From an uncultured Peptoniphilus sp. (lineage in GTDB: Bacteria > Bacillota > Clostridia > Tissierellales > Peptoniphilaceae), in NCBI GenBank assembly GCA_947254665.1, contig CAMYEJ010000005.1:1-22591 (forward strand): 22,591 nt of DNA, in the 5' to 3' direction. Positions 13,831-22,400 of the stretch are shown here, one piece after another. Positions within the stretch are counted from its first letter, which is position 1, and each line of letters starts with the position of its first letter. A program made the position numbers and the translations under genes. The notes below the pieces were generated by a model. The model saw only the letters and a program-made list of their open reading frames with translations, was not told the origin of the DNA and did not search any database.

Positions 13831-14664
13831 GGAATGAATTCTCTTATATTCTTTATAAGCTGCATCACGATTCTTCTTTGTAAGCTCTTTGGAGATGGTT
13901 TTTAAATCCGTGGTGTTGGTAATCTCCTTTTCCATATCCCTTTCTGAAATTAATACATTTGAAACCTCTTCATAGTTTAGGAGGCTGTCCGATTTGATTC
14001 CAATCTTAACCAGAGCTTCCTTAGGATCTTTTTCATAGATAGAAGTAGAGAAATCGAATTTTGAAAATCTGTAGTAGACATAGAAATTATATATTCCACT
14101 TTCCTTTATAAATCCAACCACGCTGTAGCTAAGGGCACAGTAGTCGAAATTACCCTCCAAGTATTTGTACTTTTCAAAAGACGAATTTAGCTTCGACTTT
14201 GCAAGAGCAAGTTCAATCTTTGGTCTGCTAGTAAGACTTATGGATCTAAAAAGTGACTCTAGATTTTTCTCGCTTATTCTGTCGAACTCATAGAAGAGCT
14301 CTTCAAAAACATTTCTGGAGAGAGTGAAGGAATCTCCATCATCTTCGCAGATTAAAATCTCATTTATCTGTGGATTTAAGTACATTATGATGGTGGAAAT
14401 TTCAAATATTGCCGCATCGTGTTCGTCGATGTATTCCTTAGTTCCAAAGATCTTCATAGTTTTATCTATAAGCTTTAAATTTATATCATCATATCCTAAG
14501 CTTTCCACTAGGCTGTGAAGTTTTTCCTCTGTGCTATCGAAGGTGTAGAAGGAGTAGACCCTCTCGGTCATAGAGAGCTTCGCCTCTTTTAAATAGTTTC
14601 CCTTACACCCAACAAGTAAGATAGCAAGTATTAAAATCGTAAAATTTCTAAATTTTATTTTCAA
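13819..14664 (-). CDS. Predicted lipoprotein, function unknown
   Basis: This is a 281-residue protein with a lipoprotein signal: basic MKIKFRN, hydrophobic FTILILAILL, and a lipobox ending LVGC with Cys20 as the lipidation site. The mature part (about 260 residues) is charged, with no domain I recognise. It has predicted mixed helix/strand content, a segment of hydrophobic strands (CALSYSVVGF, YNFYVYYRFSKFDF) and a lysine/glutamate-rich C-terminus. The start is TTG 14664, giving a complete signal peptide; a modest GGTGAT lies at 14668-14673, and no in-frame ATG precedes the signal. It is a single-gene unit with its own promoter and shares a bidirectional terminator with tadA. It would sit on the outer face of the membrane. 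Confidence 0.8.
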   Translation of the reverse strand: MKIKFRNFTILILAILLVGCKGNYLKEAKLSMTERVYSFYTFDSTEEKLHSLVESLGYDDINLKLIDKTMKIFGTKEYIDEHDAAIFEISTIIMYLNPQINEILICEDDGDSFTLSRNVFEELFYEFDRISEKNLESLFRSISLTSRPKIELALAKSKLNSSFEKYKYLEGNFDYCALSYSVVGFIKESGIYNFYVYYRFSKFDFSTSIYEKDPKEALVKIGIKSDSLLNYEEVSNVLISERDMEKEITNTTDLKTISKELTKKNRDAAYKEYKRIHSVKK

Positions 14665-14692
14665 TGTATCACCATTTAAATTTAATAATATA

Positions 14693-14721
14693 AGTTTATT
14701 GTTTTTTTCTTAGGAAGTCAA
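14693..14721 (-). promoter_or_regulatory. Promoter of the lipoprotein gene
   Basis: On the minus strand, TTGACT (14716-14721) and TAAACT (14693-14698) are separated by 17 bases, a good sigma-A promoter, 28 bases upstream of the TTG start. Confidence 0.65.
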
Positions 14722-14760
14722 GCAAATGTTGATTTTATCCAATTTATATAGCTACTAAAA

Positions 14761-14795
14761 AATTTTGAAAATTGTAAGTATAAGAAACATTTTCA
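14761..14795. promoter_or_regulatory. Inverted repeats upstream of the malic enzyme promoter
   Basis: AATTTTGAAAATT (14761-14773) is a perfect 13-base palindrome. Part of it, TGAAAAT (14766-14772), is repeated inverted as ATTTTCA (14789-14795), which would overlap the -35 region. This could be a regulator site, but AT-rich palindromes arise easily by chance. Confidence 0.3.
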
Positions 14796-14804
14796 GGAGA
14801 ACTG

Positions 14805-14813
14805 TGCTATAAT
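14805..14813 (+). promoter_or_regulatory. Extended -10 promoter of the malic enzyme-fumarase operon
   Basis: TG-C-TATAAT lies at 14805-14813, 20 bases upstream of the start codon at 14833. The -35 is poor, which would suit activation by a regulator. Confidence 0.6.
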
Positions 14814-14832
14814 GTTACCTGAGGTGATAATA

Positions 14833-15996
14833 ATGGATAACAAAGAAAAAGCTATGAAATGCCATAGAGAATGGAGAGGAAAATTAGAAATTAAATCTAG
14901 AGCAGCTACAGAAACTGCAGAAGATTTAGCACTTGCTTATACACCAGGAGTTGCAGAAGCTTGTTTAGCAATTAAAGACAACCCTGAAGAAGCATACAAC
15001 CTTACAAGAAAATGGAATTTTGTAGCAGTAGTTACAGATGGAACAGCAGTACTAGGATTAGGAGACATAGGCGGTCAAGCAGGTATGCCAGTTATGGAAG
15101 GTAAATCAATCCTATTTAAGAACTTCGGAAACGTAGATGCCTTCCCAATCTGTTTAAACACAAAAGACACAGAAGAAATAATTAAAACAGTTAAGTACTT
15201 AGAACCAACATTTGGTGGAATCAACCTAGAAGATATTGCAGCACCAAAATGCTTTGAAATTGAAAATAGACTTTCAGAAGAATTAGACATACCAGTTTTC
15301 CATGACGACCAACACGGAACAGCAATCGTCGTACTTGCAGGAGTTTTAAACGCTCTTAAACTAGTAGGAAAGAAAATGGAAGACGTAAGAATAGTTATGT
15401 CTGGAGCAGGAGCTGCAGGTATGGCAATAAGAAACTTACTTGTACTTGAAGGTGCAAAGGATGTTATCTTTGTAGGAAGAAAAGGAATCATCGGAGCTGA
15501 CTACTACGAAGATGAATACAGAAAGAACATCTTAAAAGAATGTAACCCACATGGAATTAAAGGTGGAATGGCAGAAGCATTAAACGGCGCTGACATCTTC
15601 ATCGGAGTATCAGGACCTGGAATCGTAACAGAAGAAATGGTTAGAAACATGAACAAAGATGCAATAGTACTAGCTATGGCAAACCCAGTTCCAGAAATCT
15701 ATCCAGACGAAGCAAAACGTGCAGGAGCTAGAGTAGTTGGAACAGGAAGATCAGACTTCCCTAACCAAGTAAACAATGTATCAGTATTCCCAGGACTATT
15801 CAGAGGAGCACTAGATGTAAGAGCAAAGAAAATCACTGATAACATGAAGCTTGCAGCAGCTCGTGCAATTGCAGATTCAGTTGAAACTCTTGACGAAGAC
15901 AATATTCTTCCACACGCATTTGATCTAAGCGTTTCTAAAAAAGTAGCAGAAGCAGTAGCAGATGCAGCTAGAAAAGATGGAGTTGCTAGAAGATGA
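14833..15996 (+). CDS. NAD(P)-dependent malic enzyme (oxaloacetate-decarboxylating)
   Basis: This 387-residue cytoplasmic enzyme decarboxylates malate to pyruvate and CO2, producing NAD(P)H. It is the short bacterial form without a phosphotransacetylase-like C-terminal domain. Visible active-site elements are Y36 in [10 protein letters not shown]91 in MEGKSILFK, metal ligands E133-D134 in NLEDIAAPK and D158-D159 in FHDDQHGTA. The dinucleotide-binding loop is GAGAAG (191-196). Cofactor preference cannot be read with certainty. Start ATG 14833 is chosen because GAGGTGA (14821-14827) precedes it; the in-frame ATG at 14812 lies inside the -10 box. The stop overlaps the fumarase start by four bases, so fumarate to malate to pyruvate is encoded in one operon. 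Codons favour A endings, which may indicate high expression. Confidence 0.95.
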   Translation: MDNKEKAMKCHREWRGKLEIKSRAATETAEDLALAYTPGVAEACLAIKDNPEEAYNLTRKWNFVAVVTDGTAVLGLGDIGGQAGMPVMEGKSILFKNFGNVDAFPICLNTKDTEEIIKTVKYLEPTFGGINLEDIAAPKCFEIENRLSEELDIPVFHDDQHGTAIVVLAGVLNALKLVGKKMEDVRIVMSGAGAAGMAIRNLLVLEGAKDVIFVGRKGIIGADYYEDEYRKNILKECNPHGIKGGMAEALNGADIFIGVSGPGIVTEEMVRNMNKDAIVLAMANPVPEIYPDEAKRAGARVVGTGRSDFPNQVNNVSVFPGLFRGALDVRAKKITDNMKLAAARAIADSVETLDEDNILPHAFDLSVSKKVAEAVADAARKDGVARR

Positions 15997-17357
15997 AGTA
16001 CAAAATAGAACATGATACCTTTGGGGAACTTCAAGTACCAATAGACAAGTACTGGGGAGCTCAAACCCAAAGATCTCACCAAAATTTTGTAATCGGCGAC
16101 GAAAAAATGCCTAAAGAAATAATAAAGGCATTTGGAATTCTTAAATACTCTGCAGCAGTAGCAAACAATAAACTTGGACTTCTACCAGACAATAAAAAAG
16201 AGTTGATAACAGAAGTTTGCGACGAGATATTAGAAGGAAAACTTGAAGAACATTTCCCACTTGTAGTATGGCAAACAGGTTCAGGAACACAATCCAACAT
16301 GAACGTAAATGAAGTAGTAGCCAACAGAGGAAATGAAATCGCAAAAGAACATCTTCTACATCCAAACGACGATGTAAATAAGTCACAAAGTTCAAATGAC
16401 ACCTACCCAACAGCTCTTCACATCGCATCTTTAATAGCAGTAGAAGACAAAGTAATCCCTGCAGTAGAAACACTAATAGAAACATTTAAAAAATTAGAAG
16501 AAGAGTACAAGGACATAGTTAAGACGGGAAGAACTCACCTACAAGATGCAGTACCTATAACCCTTGGACAAGAAATAAGCGGATGGAGAAAATCCCTAGA
16601 AAGATCTAGAGACTATATCGCTACAGCAAAAGAATCACTAAGAGAAATCGCTCTTGGTGGCACAGCAGTAGGAACAGGACTTAACACTCACAAGGACTAT
16701 CCAGTTAAAGTAGCAGAAGAAATCTCTAAAAAATCTGGACACAAATTTGTAACTGCAGAAAATAAATTCCACGCCCTAACCAGTAGGGACGAAATCGTAT
16801 TTGTTCACGGAGCTATGAAAGCTCTTGCGGCAGACCTACTTAAAATAGCAAACGACGTAAGACTACTAGCATCAGGACCAAGATGTGGAATCGGAGAATT
16901 AATAATACCAGAAAACGAACCCGGCTCATCAATCATGCCAGGCAAAGTAAACCCAACCCAAGCAGAAGCACTAACAATGGTAGCAGTGCAAGTAATGGGT
17001 AACGATGCAGCTATAGGATTTGCAGCATCACAAGGAAATTTTGAACTAAATGTATTCCTTCCACTAATTGCATATAACTTCCTACAATCAGCAAGACTAT
17101 TATCAGATGCAATGATATCATTCAACAAGAATTGCGCAGTAGGAATAAAACCAAACATGGAAAAAATAGAAGAAAATCTAAACAAATCACTAATGCTAGT
17201 AACGGCACTTAACCCACATATCGGTTATGAAAAAGCAGCAGAAATTGCAAAGCTTGCCCACAAAGAAGGAACCACATTAAAAGAAGCAACCTTAAAACTT
17301 GGATATTTAACAGAAAAAGAATTTGACGAAATAGTAGATCCAAGAAAGATGGTATAA
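15993..17357 (+). CDS. fumC: Class II fumarate hydratase FumC
   Basis: This 454-residue enzyme reversibly hydrates fumarate to L-malate as an oxygen-stable, iron-free tetramer. It shows the superfamily signature [11 protein letters not shown] (311-321), with the catalytic serine loop. TGRTHLQDA contains His182, [10 protein letters not shown] is at 131-140, and [12 protein letters not shown] is at 93-104. The sequence [10 protein letters not shown] and the overall length separate it from aspartase and argininosuccinate lyase, although aspartase is the closest alternative. ATG 15993 overlaps the malic enzyme stop; the start is translationally coupled and has only a weak ribosome binding site of its own. 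The operon ends in a strong terminator. Confidence 0.95.
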   Translation: MKYKIEHDTFGELQVPIDKYWGAQTQRSHQNFVIGDEKMPKEIIKAFGILKYSAAVANNKLGLLPDNKKELITEVCDEILEGKLEEHFPLVVWQTGSGTQSNMNVNEVVANRGNEIAKEHLLHPNDDVNKSQSSNDTYPTALHIASLIAVEDKVIPAVETLIETFKKLEEEYKDIVKTGRTHLQDAVPITLGQEISGWRKSLERSRDYIATAKESLREIALGGTAVGTGLNTHKDYPVKVAEEISKKSGHKFVTAENKFHALTSRDEIVFVHGAMKALAADLLKIANDVRLLASGPRCGIGELIIPENEPGSSIMPGKVNPTQAEALTMVAVQVMGNDAAIGFAASQGNFELNVFLPLIAYNFLQSARLLSDAMISFNKNCAVGIKPNMEKIEENLNKSLMLVTALNPHIGYEKAAEIAKLAHKEGTTLKEATLKLGYLTEKEFDEIVDPRKMV

Positions 17358-17364
17358 AAAATAG

Positions 17365-17398
17365 AGAAGTGTTTCAAATGAGACACTTCTTTTTATTT
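17365..17398 (+). terminator. Terminator of the malic enzyme-fumarase operon
   Basis: AGAAGTGTTTC (17365-17375) pairs with GAGACACTTCT (17380-17390), with one wobble pair and a 4-base loop, followed by a T-rich tract. Confidence 0.9.
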
Positions 17399-17408
17399 GA
17401 CCACATTA

Positions 17409-17438
17409 TTGAATTAAAGTTAAAAATTTGGGTATAAA
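17409..17438 (+). promoter_or_regulatory. Putative promoter of the universal stress protein gene
   Basis: TTGAAT (17409-17414) and TATAAA (17433-17438) have an 18-base spacer, 18 bases before ATG 17457. A TTGACC at 17397-17402 is an alternative -35 without a matching -10. Confidence 0.45.
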
Positions 17439-17456
17439 TGTACTAGGAGGTAGAGT

Positions 17457-17894
17457 ATGAAAATATTAGTACCAGTAGATGGCTCAAAGAGTTCAAATAA
17501 ATCAGTAGAAGTGGCAAAAGATATAGGCAAGAAACTAGGAGCAGAACTTCTAATTCTAACAGTAATATCAGAAACATCCATCTTCGAACAATATCCAACC
17601 AACTTTCCATATTCCTTGGAAATAGACAAGGCAAACGTGGAAAGAGCAGAATATGTACTTAAAGAAGCGGAAGAAACCTTAAAAGACTATCCATACAAAG
17701 TAGAACTCTTCCATACAATGGGAAATGCGGCAGAACAAATAGTAAACGTGGCAGAAGAAAGAGGATGTAGCCTAATAATCGTAGGCAATAGAGGCTTGGG
17801 AGCATTCTCAAGAACACTACTAGGATCAGTATCAAACAAAGTAATCAATACATCTAAAATATCAGTCCTAGTAGTCAAATCAGATATAAAATAA
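17457..17894 (+). CDS. Universal stress protein (UspA family, ATP-binding type)
   Basis: This is a 145-residue single-domain cytoplasmic protein. The N-terminus MKILVPVDGSKSSNKSVEVA is the standard Usp beta1-loop-alpha1. The ATP-binding motif G-x2-G-x9-G-(S/T) is complete at G110, G113 and G123-S124 (in GNRGLGAFSRTLLGSVS). It therefore belongs to the nucleotide-binding subgroup that forms dimers, and is usually induced by starvation or other stress. The precise function is unknown. AGGAGG at 17445-17450 gives a well-spaced start at 17457. It stands alone between two terminators. Codon use resembles that of the upstream metabolic operon. Confidence 0.95.
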   Translation: MKILVPVDGSKSSNKSVEVAKDIGKKLGAELLILTVISETSIFEQYPTNFPYSLEIDKANVERAEYVLKEAEETLKDYPYKVELFHTMGNAAEQIVNVAEERGCSLIIVGNRGLGAFSRTLLGSVSNKVINTSKISVLVVKSDIK

Positions 17895-17897
17895 TTT

Positions 17898-17920
17898 AGC
17901 GTAGGTGACTACGCTTTTTT
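17898..17920 (+). terminator. Terminator of the universal stress protein gene
   Basis: AGCGTAG (17898-17904), loop GTGA and CTACGCT (17909-17915) form a stem followed directly by a T-run ending at 17920. Confidence 0.88.
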
Positions 17921-17947
17921 ATTGTTTTGATTTATTCCAATACTCTA

Positions 17948-17976
17948 TGGACACAAAAGATATAAGACTATAAGAT
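17948..17976 (+). promoter_or_regulatory. Putative promoter of the stalk-domain protein gene
   Basis: TGGACA (17948-17953) and TAAGAT (17971-17976) are 17 bases apart, upstream of GAGGTGA (17984-17990). TATAAG repeats at 17961 and 17969 are alternative -10 choices. Confidence 0.35.
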
Positions 17977-17994
17977 AGACTTAGAGGTGAGAAA

Positions 17995-18930
17995 ATGAAA
18001 AAAATAAGCAAAATTATGGTAATTCTAAGTGTCTTTGCATTAGTACTAAGTTTAAACACATACGCTAGTCAAAAGACATACCTTGTAGTAAATGGAGCAT
18101 ATATAAAAACAGATGTAGACCCATTTATCGAAAACGGAAGAACACTAGTGCCAATCAGATTTATATCAGAAAACTTAGATAGTAAAGTAGATTGGAACAA
18201 AGAAGAAAAGAAAGTAACAATCACTACTGAAAAAGAAGGCGCAAAAGTAACAAAAGTTGAACTTACAATCGGTTCAGACATTGCAAAACTATACGATAAA
18301 GAAGAAAGTGCAAAAGAAGAAAAACTAGACGTAGCAGCAAAAATCATAAATGGAAGAACCTTTGTACCAGTTAGATTTATAAGTGAAGCACTTAGAACAG
18401 AAGTAGGTTGGGACAAGGAAAACAGAGTAGTTCTAATAGGCGACGCATCAAAATACGATGCCAAAAAATTCAAAGAAGAAGTAGTAGACAAAGAAGCTCC
18501 AGCAAAGAAAGAAGAAAAAAAGGAAGAGAAAAGAGATACACAAAATGCTCAAAAAAAATTGTCTTATGATCTTGAAGGTGATTATATAAGTTCTTCTAAT
18601 GGATTCAATCTAAGCATTATTAAAAACCCGGTAGTATTTAGTGATGATCCAGATGTAAAATACATAGGTTTTGCTGAAGGATTTTCTCCGATGACAAACG
18701 AATATGAAAAGCATGGACCACTGTTTTTTTATCTTGAAAAAGATGGTAAATCAATTTATTATTTAGAAAATGGAAAGAAATTTCCGATAAAGATGGAAAA
18801 AAATAGAATATTATTTTTAGGCCATTATTGGTATGTATATGACGATGTTAAATCTTTTGAAACTGAAGATGACAAAGCATATATAAATGGCAAGGAAGTG
18901 GAAGTTTTTCCAGCAGATTCAAAGAAATAA
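17995..18930 (+). CDS. Secreted protein with two copper-amine-oxidase-N-like stalk repeats and an unknown C-terminal domain
   Basis: This is a 311-residue exported protein. The signal peptide covers about residues 1-24 (MKKISKIMVILSVFALVLSL). Two stalk repeats follow: FIENGRTLVPIRFISENL (43-60) with VDWNKEEKKVTI, and IINGRTFVPVRFISEAL (117-133) with VGWDKENRVVLI. Despite the family name, this domain has no oxidase activity and occurs widely in surface proteins of Gram-positive anaerobes. A lysine/glutamate-rich linker (about 161-186) leads to a C-terminal domain (187-311) I do not recognise, rich in aromatic and beta-like segments (FFYLEKDGKSIYYLENGKK, HYWYVYDD). Codon style changes at the linker: A-ending codons dominate before about 18540 and T-ending codons after. 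The 22.6-kb-end surface protein carries the same stalk domain. Start ATG 17995 follows GAGGTGA (17984-17990). Confidence 0.85.
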   Translation: MKKISKIMVILSVFALVLSLNTYASQKTYLVVNGAYIKTDVDPFIENGRTLVPIRFISENLDSKVDWNKEEKKVTITTEKEGAKVTKVELTIGSDIAKLYDKEESAKEEKLDVAAKIINGRTFVPVRFISEALRTEVGWDKENRVVLIGDASKYDAKKFKEEVVDKEAPAKKEEKKEEKRDTQNAQKKLSYDLEGDYISSSNGFNLSIIKNPVVFSDDPDVKYIGFAEGFSPMTNEYEKHGPLFFYLEKDGKSIYYLENGKKFPIKMEKNRILFLGHYWYVYDDVKSFETEDDKAYINGKEVEVFPADSKK

Positions 18931-18944
18931 AGATTAGAAAAAAG

Positions 18945-18969
18945 CCAGAGATTTTTTCTCTGGTTTTTT
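18945..18969 (+). terminator. Terminator of the stalk-domain protein gene
   Basis: CCAGAGA (18945-18951), loop T5 and TCTCTGG (18957-18963) form a stem followed by T6. Confidence 0.88.
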
Positions 18970-18987
18970 ATCTAAACTTATGTACAT

Positions 18988-19022
18988 AAAAACACCGGAG
19001 TGATATTCTCCGGTGTTTTTTA
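18988..19022. terminator. Bidirectional terminator between convergent genes
   Basis: AAAAACACCGGAG (18988-19000) pairs perfectly with CTCCGGTGTTTTT (19008-19020) around a 7-base loop. T-tracts exist on both strands. It most likely ends the large minus-strand surface-protein gene and backs up the previous terminator. Confidence 0.88.
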
Positions 19023-19056
19023 TAGTAAATATAATTTATTAAATTATAAACTTTTA

Positions 19057-19458
19057 CTATTTATTTACTCTTATTATTACGCTTTGAGTTTCGCTATCCC
19101 ATTCAATATTATGGTCTTCTCCATCGGAAGTGTTACCATTGGTAAGACCAAATATTAGAGATACATTTGTAATAGGTAAAACAATTCTACCCTTTACGAT
19201 CTTAGGCTTTGCATCTAAAGTGATAATTCTTCCATCGCTTAATACAACTTTATTTCCATCAATTTGAATTTCGGCTACCAAATCGCCGTTGGTAAATATT
19301 GCGGTTCTAGTGCTATCCACCCAACTAACTTTGATGCCGATAGATTCTGCTATTGCTCTAAGAGGAAGCATAGTTCTTCCGTTTTCAATGAATGGAGCCA
19401 CATCAAGTTCTTTTTCATTTTTTGTACCATCTTGATTTTCTGAAAATTTCGTTTTGCC
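19057..19458 (-). other. C-terminal copper-amine-oxidase-N-like stalk domain
   Basis: This domain holds the last ~133 residues of the large surface protein. FIENGRTMLPLRAIAESIG with ISWVDSTRTAIF-like strands, then KIVKGRIVLPITNVSLIFG and NIEWDSETQSVIIRV, make one full and one degenerate stalk repeat. It corresponds to the repeats in the 17995-18930 protein. Confidence 0.75.
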
Positions 19459-22400
19459 TATTACATATCTATAAACATATGGTTTGGTTTCAACCTTTTT
19501 GCTCTTCTCTTTCTTATCAGCCACTTTTGCTAGAGGAGTTGGATTTATCTTCGTTTCGTAGCTGTTAATTGCTGGAATGTAGTTCCATAGAGAATAATTT
19601 GTAAAATCGTCTCTTAGCTTATTGGTTCTATCGAGATTTCTAGCTTCTTCCATGATTTGGGCAATTTCATCTAGGCTAGTAGCATTTGCAATTTTTGTTT
19701 TTAGCATTTGTATTTGAGAGGATTCAAGATTTTTAAGTTCATCTAATTCTTTGATAGCTTCTTCTCTCTTATCACTCAAAATTTTTTCTAAATCTCTAGA
19801 ACGATTTAATGCAGTCGCTTCATTTACAACTTCTTTTACCTTGTCAGGAGTAGTTGCAGATTCAATTCTAGCGATAAATGTTGTTATTTCTTCTGGGGTT
19901 AAGAATTTCATATTGTCTTGATTTACAATTTCTTTACCTTTAATCTTAGCTTCTTCTAAAGATAGTCTAGAATTTTGTAAATCTTCAGCTACTTTAACTA
20001 TTTCGTTTATTTTAGCTACATTAGTTGCATTTTGTATATCTTGATCTGCATTTGTTCTTTCGCTGTCAATAAGTTTATCTAGGCTTGCAATTATCTTTTT
20101 GGCATTATCCTTTTGTGCATCTAGAACTATAGAATCAACATCTTCTTTAGTTTCTGCACCACTAATTCTAGCCTTATAAGCATCTTTTTCATCTTGATTT
20201 AGCTTGCCAAGTTTATCTACTTTAGCTTTCTCTTGGTTCTTATAATCTTCTAGTTCTTGTCTAGCATTTTGTTTAGCTTGTGCTGCATCGACAATTGCTT
20301 TTATCGCATTTTCATCTGCTGCATTTTGAATAGCATCCTTAGCATTAGTTGCTTCATCTGGCTTTAAGAGATTCATTTTATCGATTTCTTTTTGCGCATT
20401 ATCCTTTTGTGCATCAAGAACTATAGTATCTGCCACTTCTTTTGTAGCTGCTTCATCTATTTCTTTGTTATAGATTCCTTTTTCTTCAGCTGTTAGATTG
20501 TTTAGATTATCTAGTTTTTTTCTTACTTGATCCTTATATTCATCTAAACTTTGTCTTTCAGTTTGAAGCTTTTGTTCTGCTTTAACTATTTCGTTTATTG
20601 CATTTTCATCTGTTGCTTTATTGATGTCCTCATTTGCTTTCGTTACTTCATTTTCTTTAAGCTTATTTAATCCAGCAACTATGTTTTTAGCATTATTCTT
20701 TTGAGCATCTAGTAGAGCTGTGTTAACATCTTCAACTTTATTTGAAGAATTAACCTTACCTATGTGGTCGGTTTTTTCTGTTTCGCTTAATTTATTAAGT
20801 CCATTGATTTTGTTTATAGCTGCTTCTTTTGTATCTGCTAATTTCTTAGCTTCTTCTGCTTTTCTTTTATCATCAGCTAATTTTTTAGTTTTTAAATCAT
20901 TTAGACGATTTGTAAGTTCTTGTTTCCATTCATTTTTTACAACATTATTAACTAAAGCTTCAGCATCAGTTAATTCTTTCGCTGTTACTTCTGAAATATT
21001 CTTTTTTTCAAGTGTATCTAATGCTTTGTCAGCTTTGATAAGTTTATCCACATCCACTAAGCGAGCTTCTAATTCTGTTTTTGCTCCACTTGGTTTTAAG
21101 ACTTCTACTTTTTGTTTAGCTTCATTGTACGCATCTTCAGTTTGTAATTCTTCTGCTTTTTTAACTAATTCTTTTGCCGCTTCAATAGCCTCTTTTTCGG
21201 CTGTTTCTAAATCAGCTTTTGCTTGACGAACATTGTCTAAACGAGAGGTTAGACTTTGTTTAGCTGTTAGATCCTTAACCTTGTCAACTTTAGTTTGAGC
21301 TTCTTGAATTTCCTTATCTGTTACATTTCCTTTTTTATCTTCAAGAACTTTTATAGCTTTATCTGCTGTGTCTTGCGCTTCCTTATCAGCCTTAGCTTCA
21401 CGAACTTTATCAAGCTTATTATTTAGTGCTTGTTTGTTCGTTTCATTTGTAACTTCGTTAACTTTACCTTGAGCGGCTTGGATTTCACCATCTGTTACAT
21501 TACCTTTTTTAGCATCAAGAGCCTTGATGGCATTGTCAGCTTGGATATATTTATCAACATCTAGCAAACGTGCTTCTAGTTTTGTTTTTCCTTCACTTGG
21601 CTTTAAATCTTCTACTTTTTTATTAGCTTCATTGTATGCTTCTTGGGTTTTTTCTGTTTCTGCTTTTTCTACAAGTTGTGTTGCTGCTTCAAGAGCTTCT
21701 TTTTCTAATCTTTCTTTTTTAGCTTTAGCATCTTTAACTGCTTGAAGTCTTCCTTCGAATTTTTGTTTTTTATCTGGATCAGTGACTTTATTTACTAATG
21801 TTTCGGCATCGGTAATTTGTTGTCCTGTTACATCGCCATTTTTATCTTCAAGAATTTTAAGTGCTGCATCTGCCGTCTTTTGTGCATTTAATTCAGCTCT
21901 CGCTTCTTTGTTGACTGTTACTTTAAATTTAAAGTCTTTAGTAACATGTTTTTCTAATTCCTTAGCTCCAACGCTTAGCGTAACATTAAATATCTTGTCA
22001 TCATTTTCTAAAGTTATTTGTTCTTTTGGCTTTATTTGAACATTAACTTCTCCATCTTTTTTTAATTTATCAGGAAGGTTGCCTTGATTGATCAAAGTGA
22101 AATTTTCTCTACAAGCTCGGTCAAGACTAATAATTAGATTATTTAAAGATACATTTCCGTTATTTTTAACTGTAAGTGTTAGCGGTTCAAGTGTTTCAAT
22201 GTCGTATCCTTCCTTAGTTTCCCAAGGCTTTTCTGGTCCTGTAATTTCAATACTAGGATTGCTTACTTCTCTTGTAATTGCACTTAGATATAAATTTCCA
22301 TTTTCTCTTTCTTTGAATATATTAAAGTTACGGTCAAAGATAAAAGTTTTTCCAGGCTTTGGATTGGTTTCTTCTAAAGAAATCATGGTTGCCCCAGATA

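Noticed and set aside
15075..16485. Several minus-strand open frames within malic enzyme and fumarase
   Set aside because: They are shadows of strongly conserved enzymes whose A-ending codons remove stops on the reverse strand.
19022..19060. AT-rich inverted repeat downstream of the surface-protein stop (TAGTAAA...TTTACTA)
   Set aside because: The arms need a 4-base bulge and are nearly all A-T; the GC-rich hairpin at 18988-19020 is a far better terminator.
20720..21226. A 168-codon open frame on the plus strand inside the large surface-protein gene
   Set aside because: It is antisense to a lysine/alanine/glutamate-rich repeat region, which leaves the opposite strand open by composition. 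The product is low-complexity (Ser/Phe/Ala/Leu) with no ribosome binding site.
19630..21879. Repeats as a CRISPR array or mobile element
   Set aside because: The periodicity is at the protein level (55 and 98 residues) within one long reading frame, without short identical DNA repeats or spacers.
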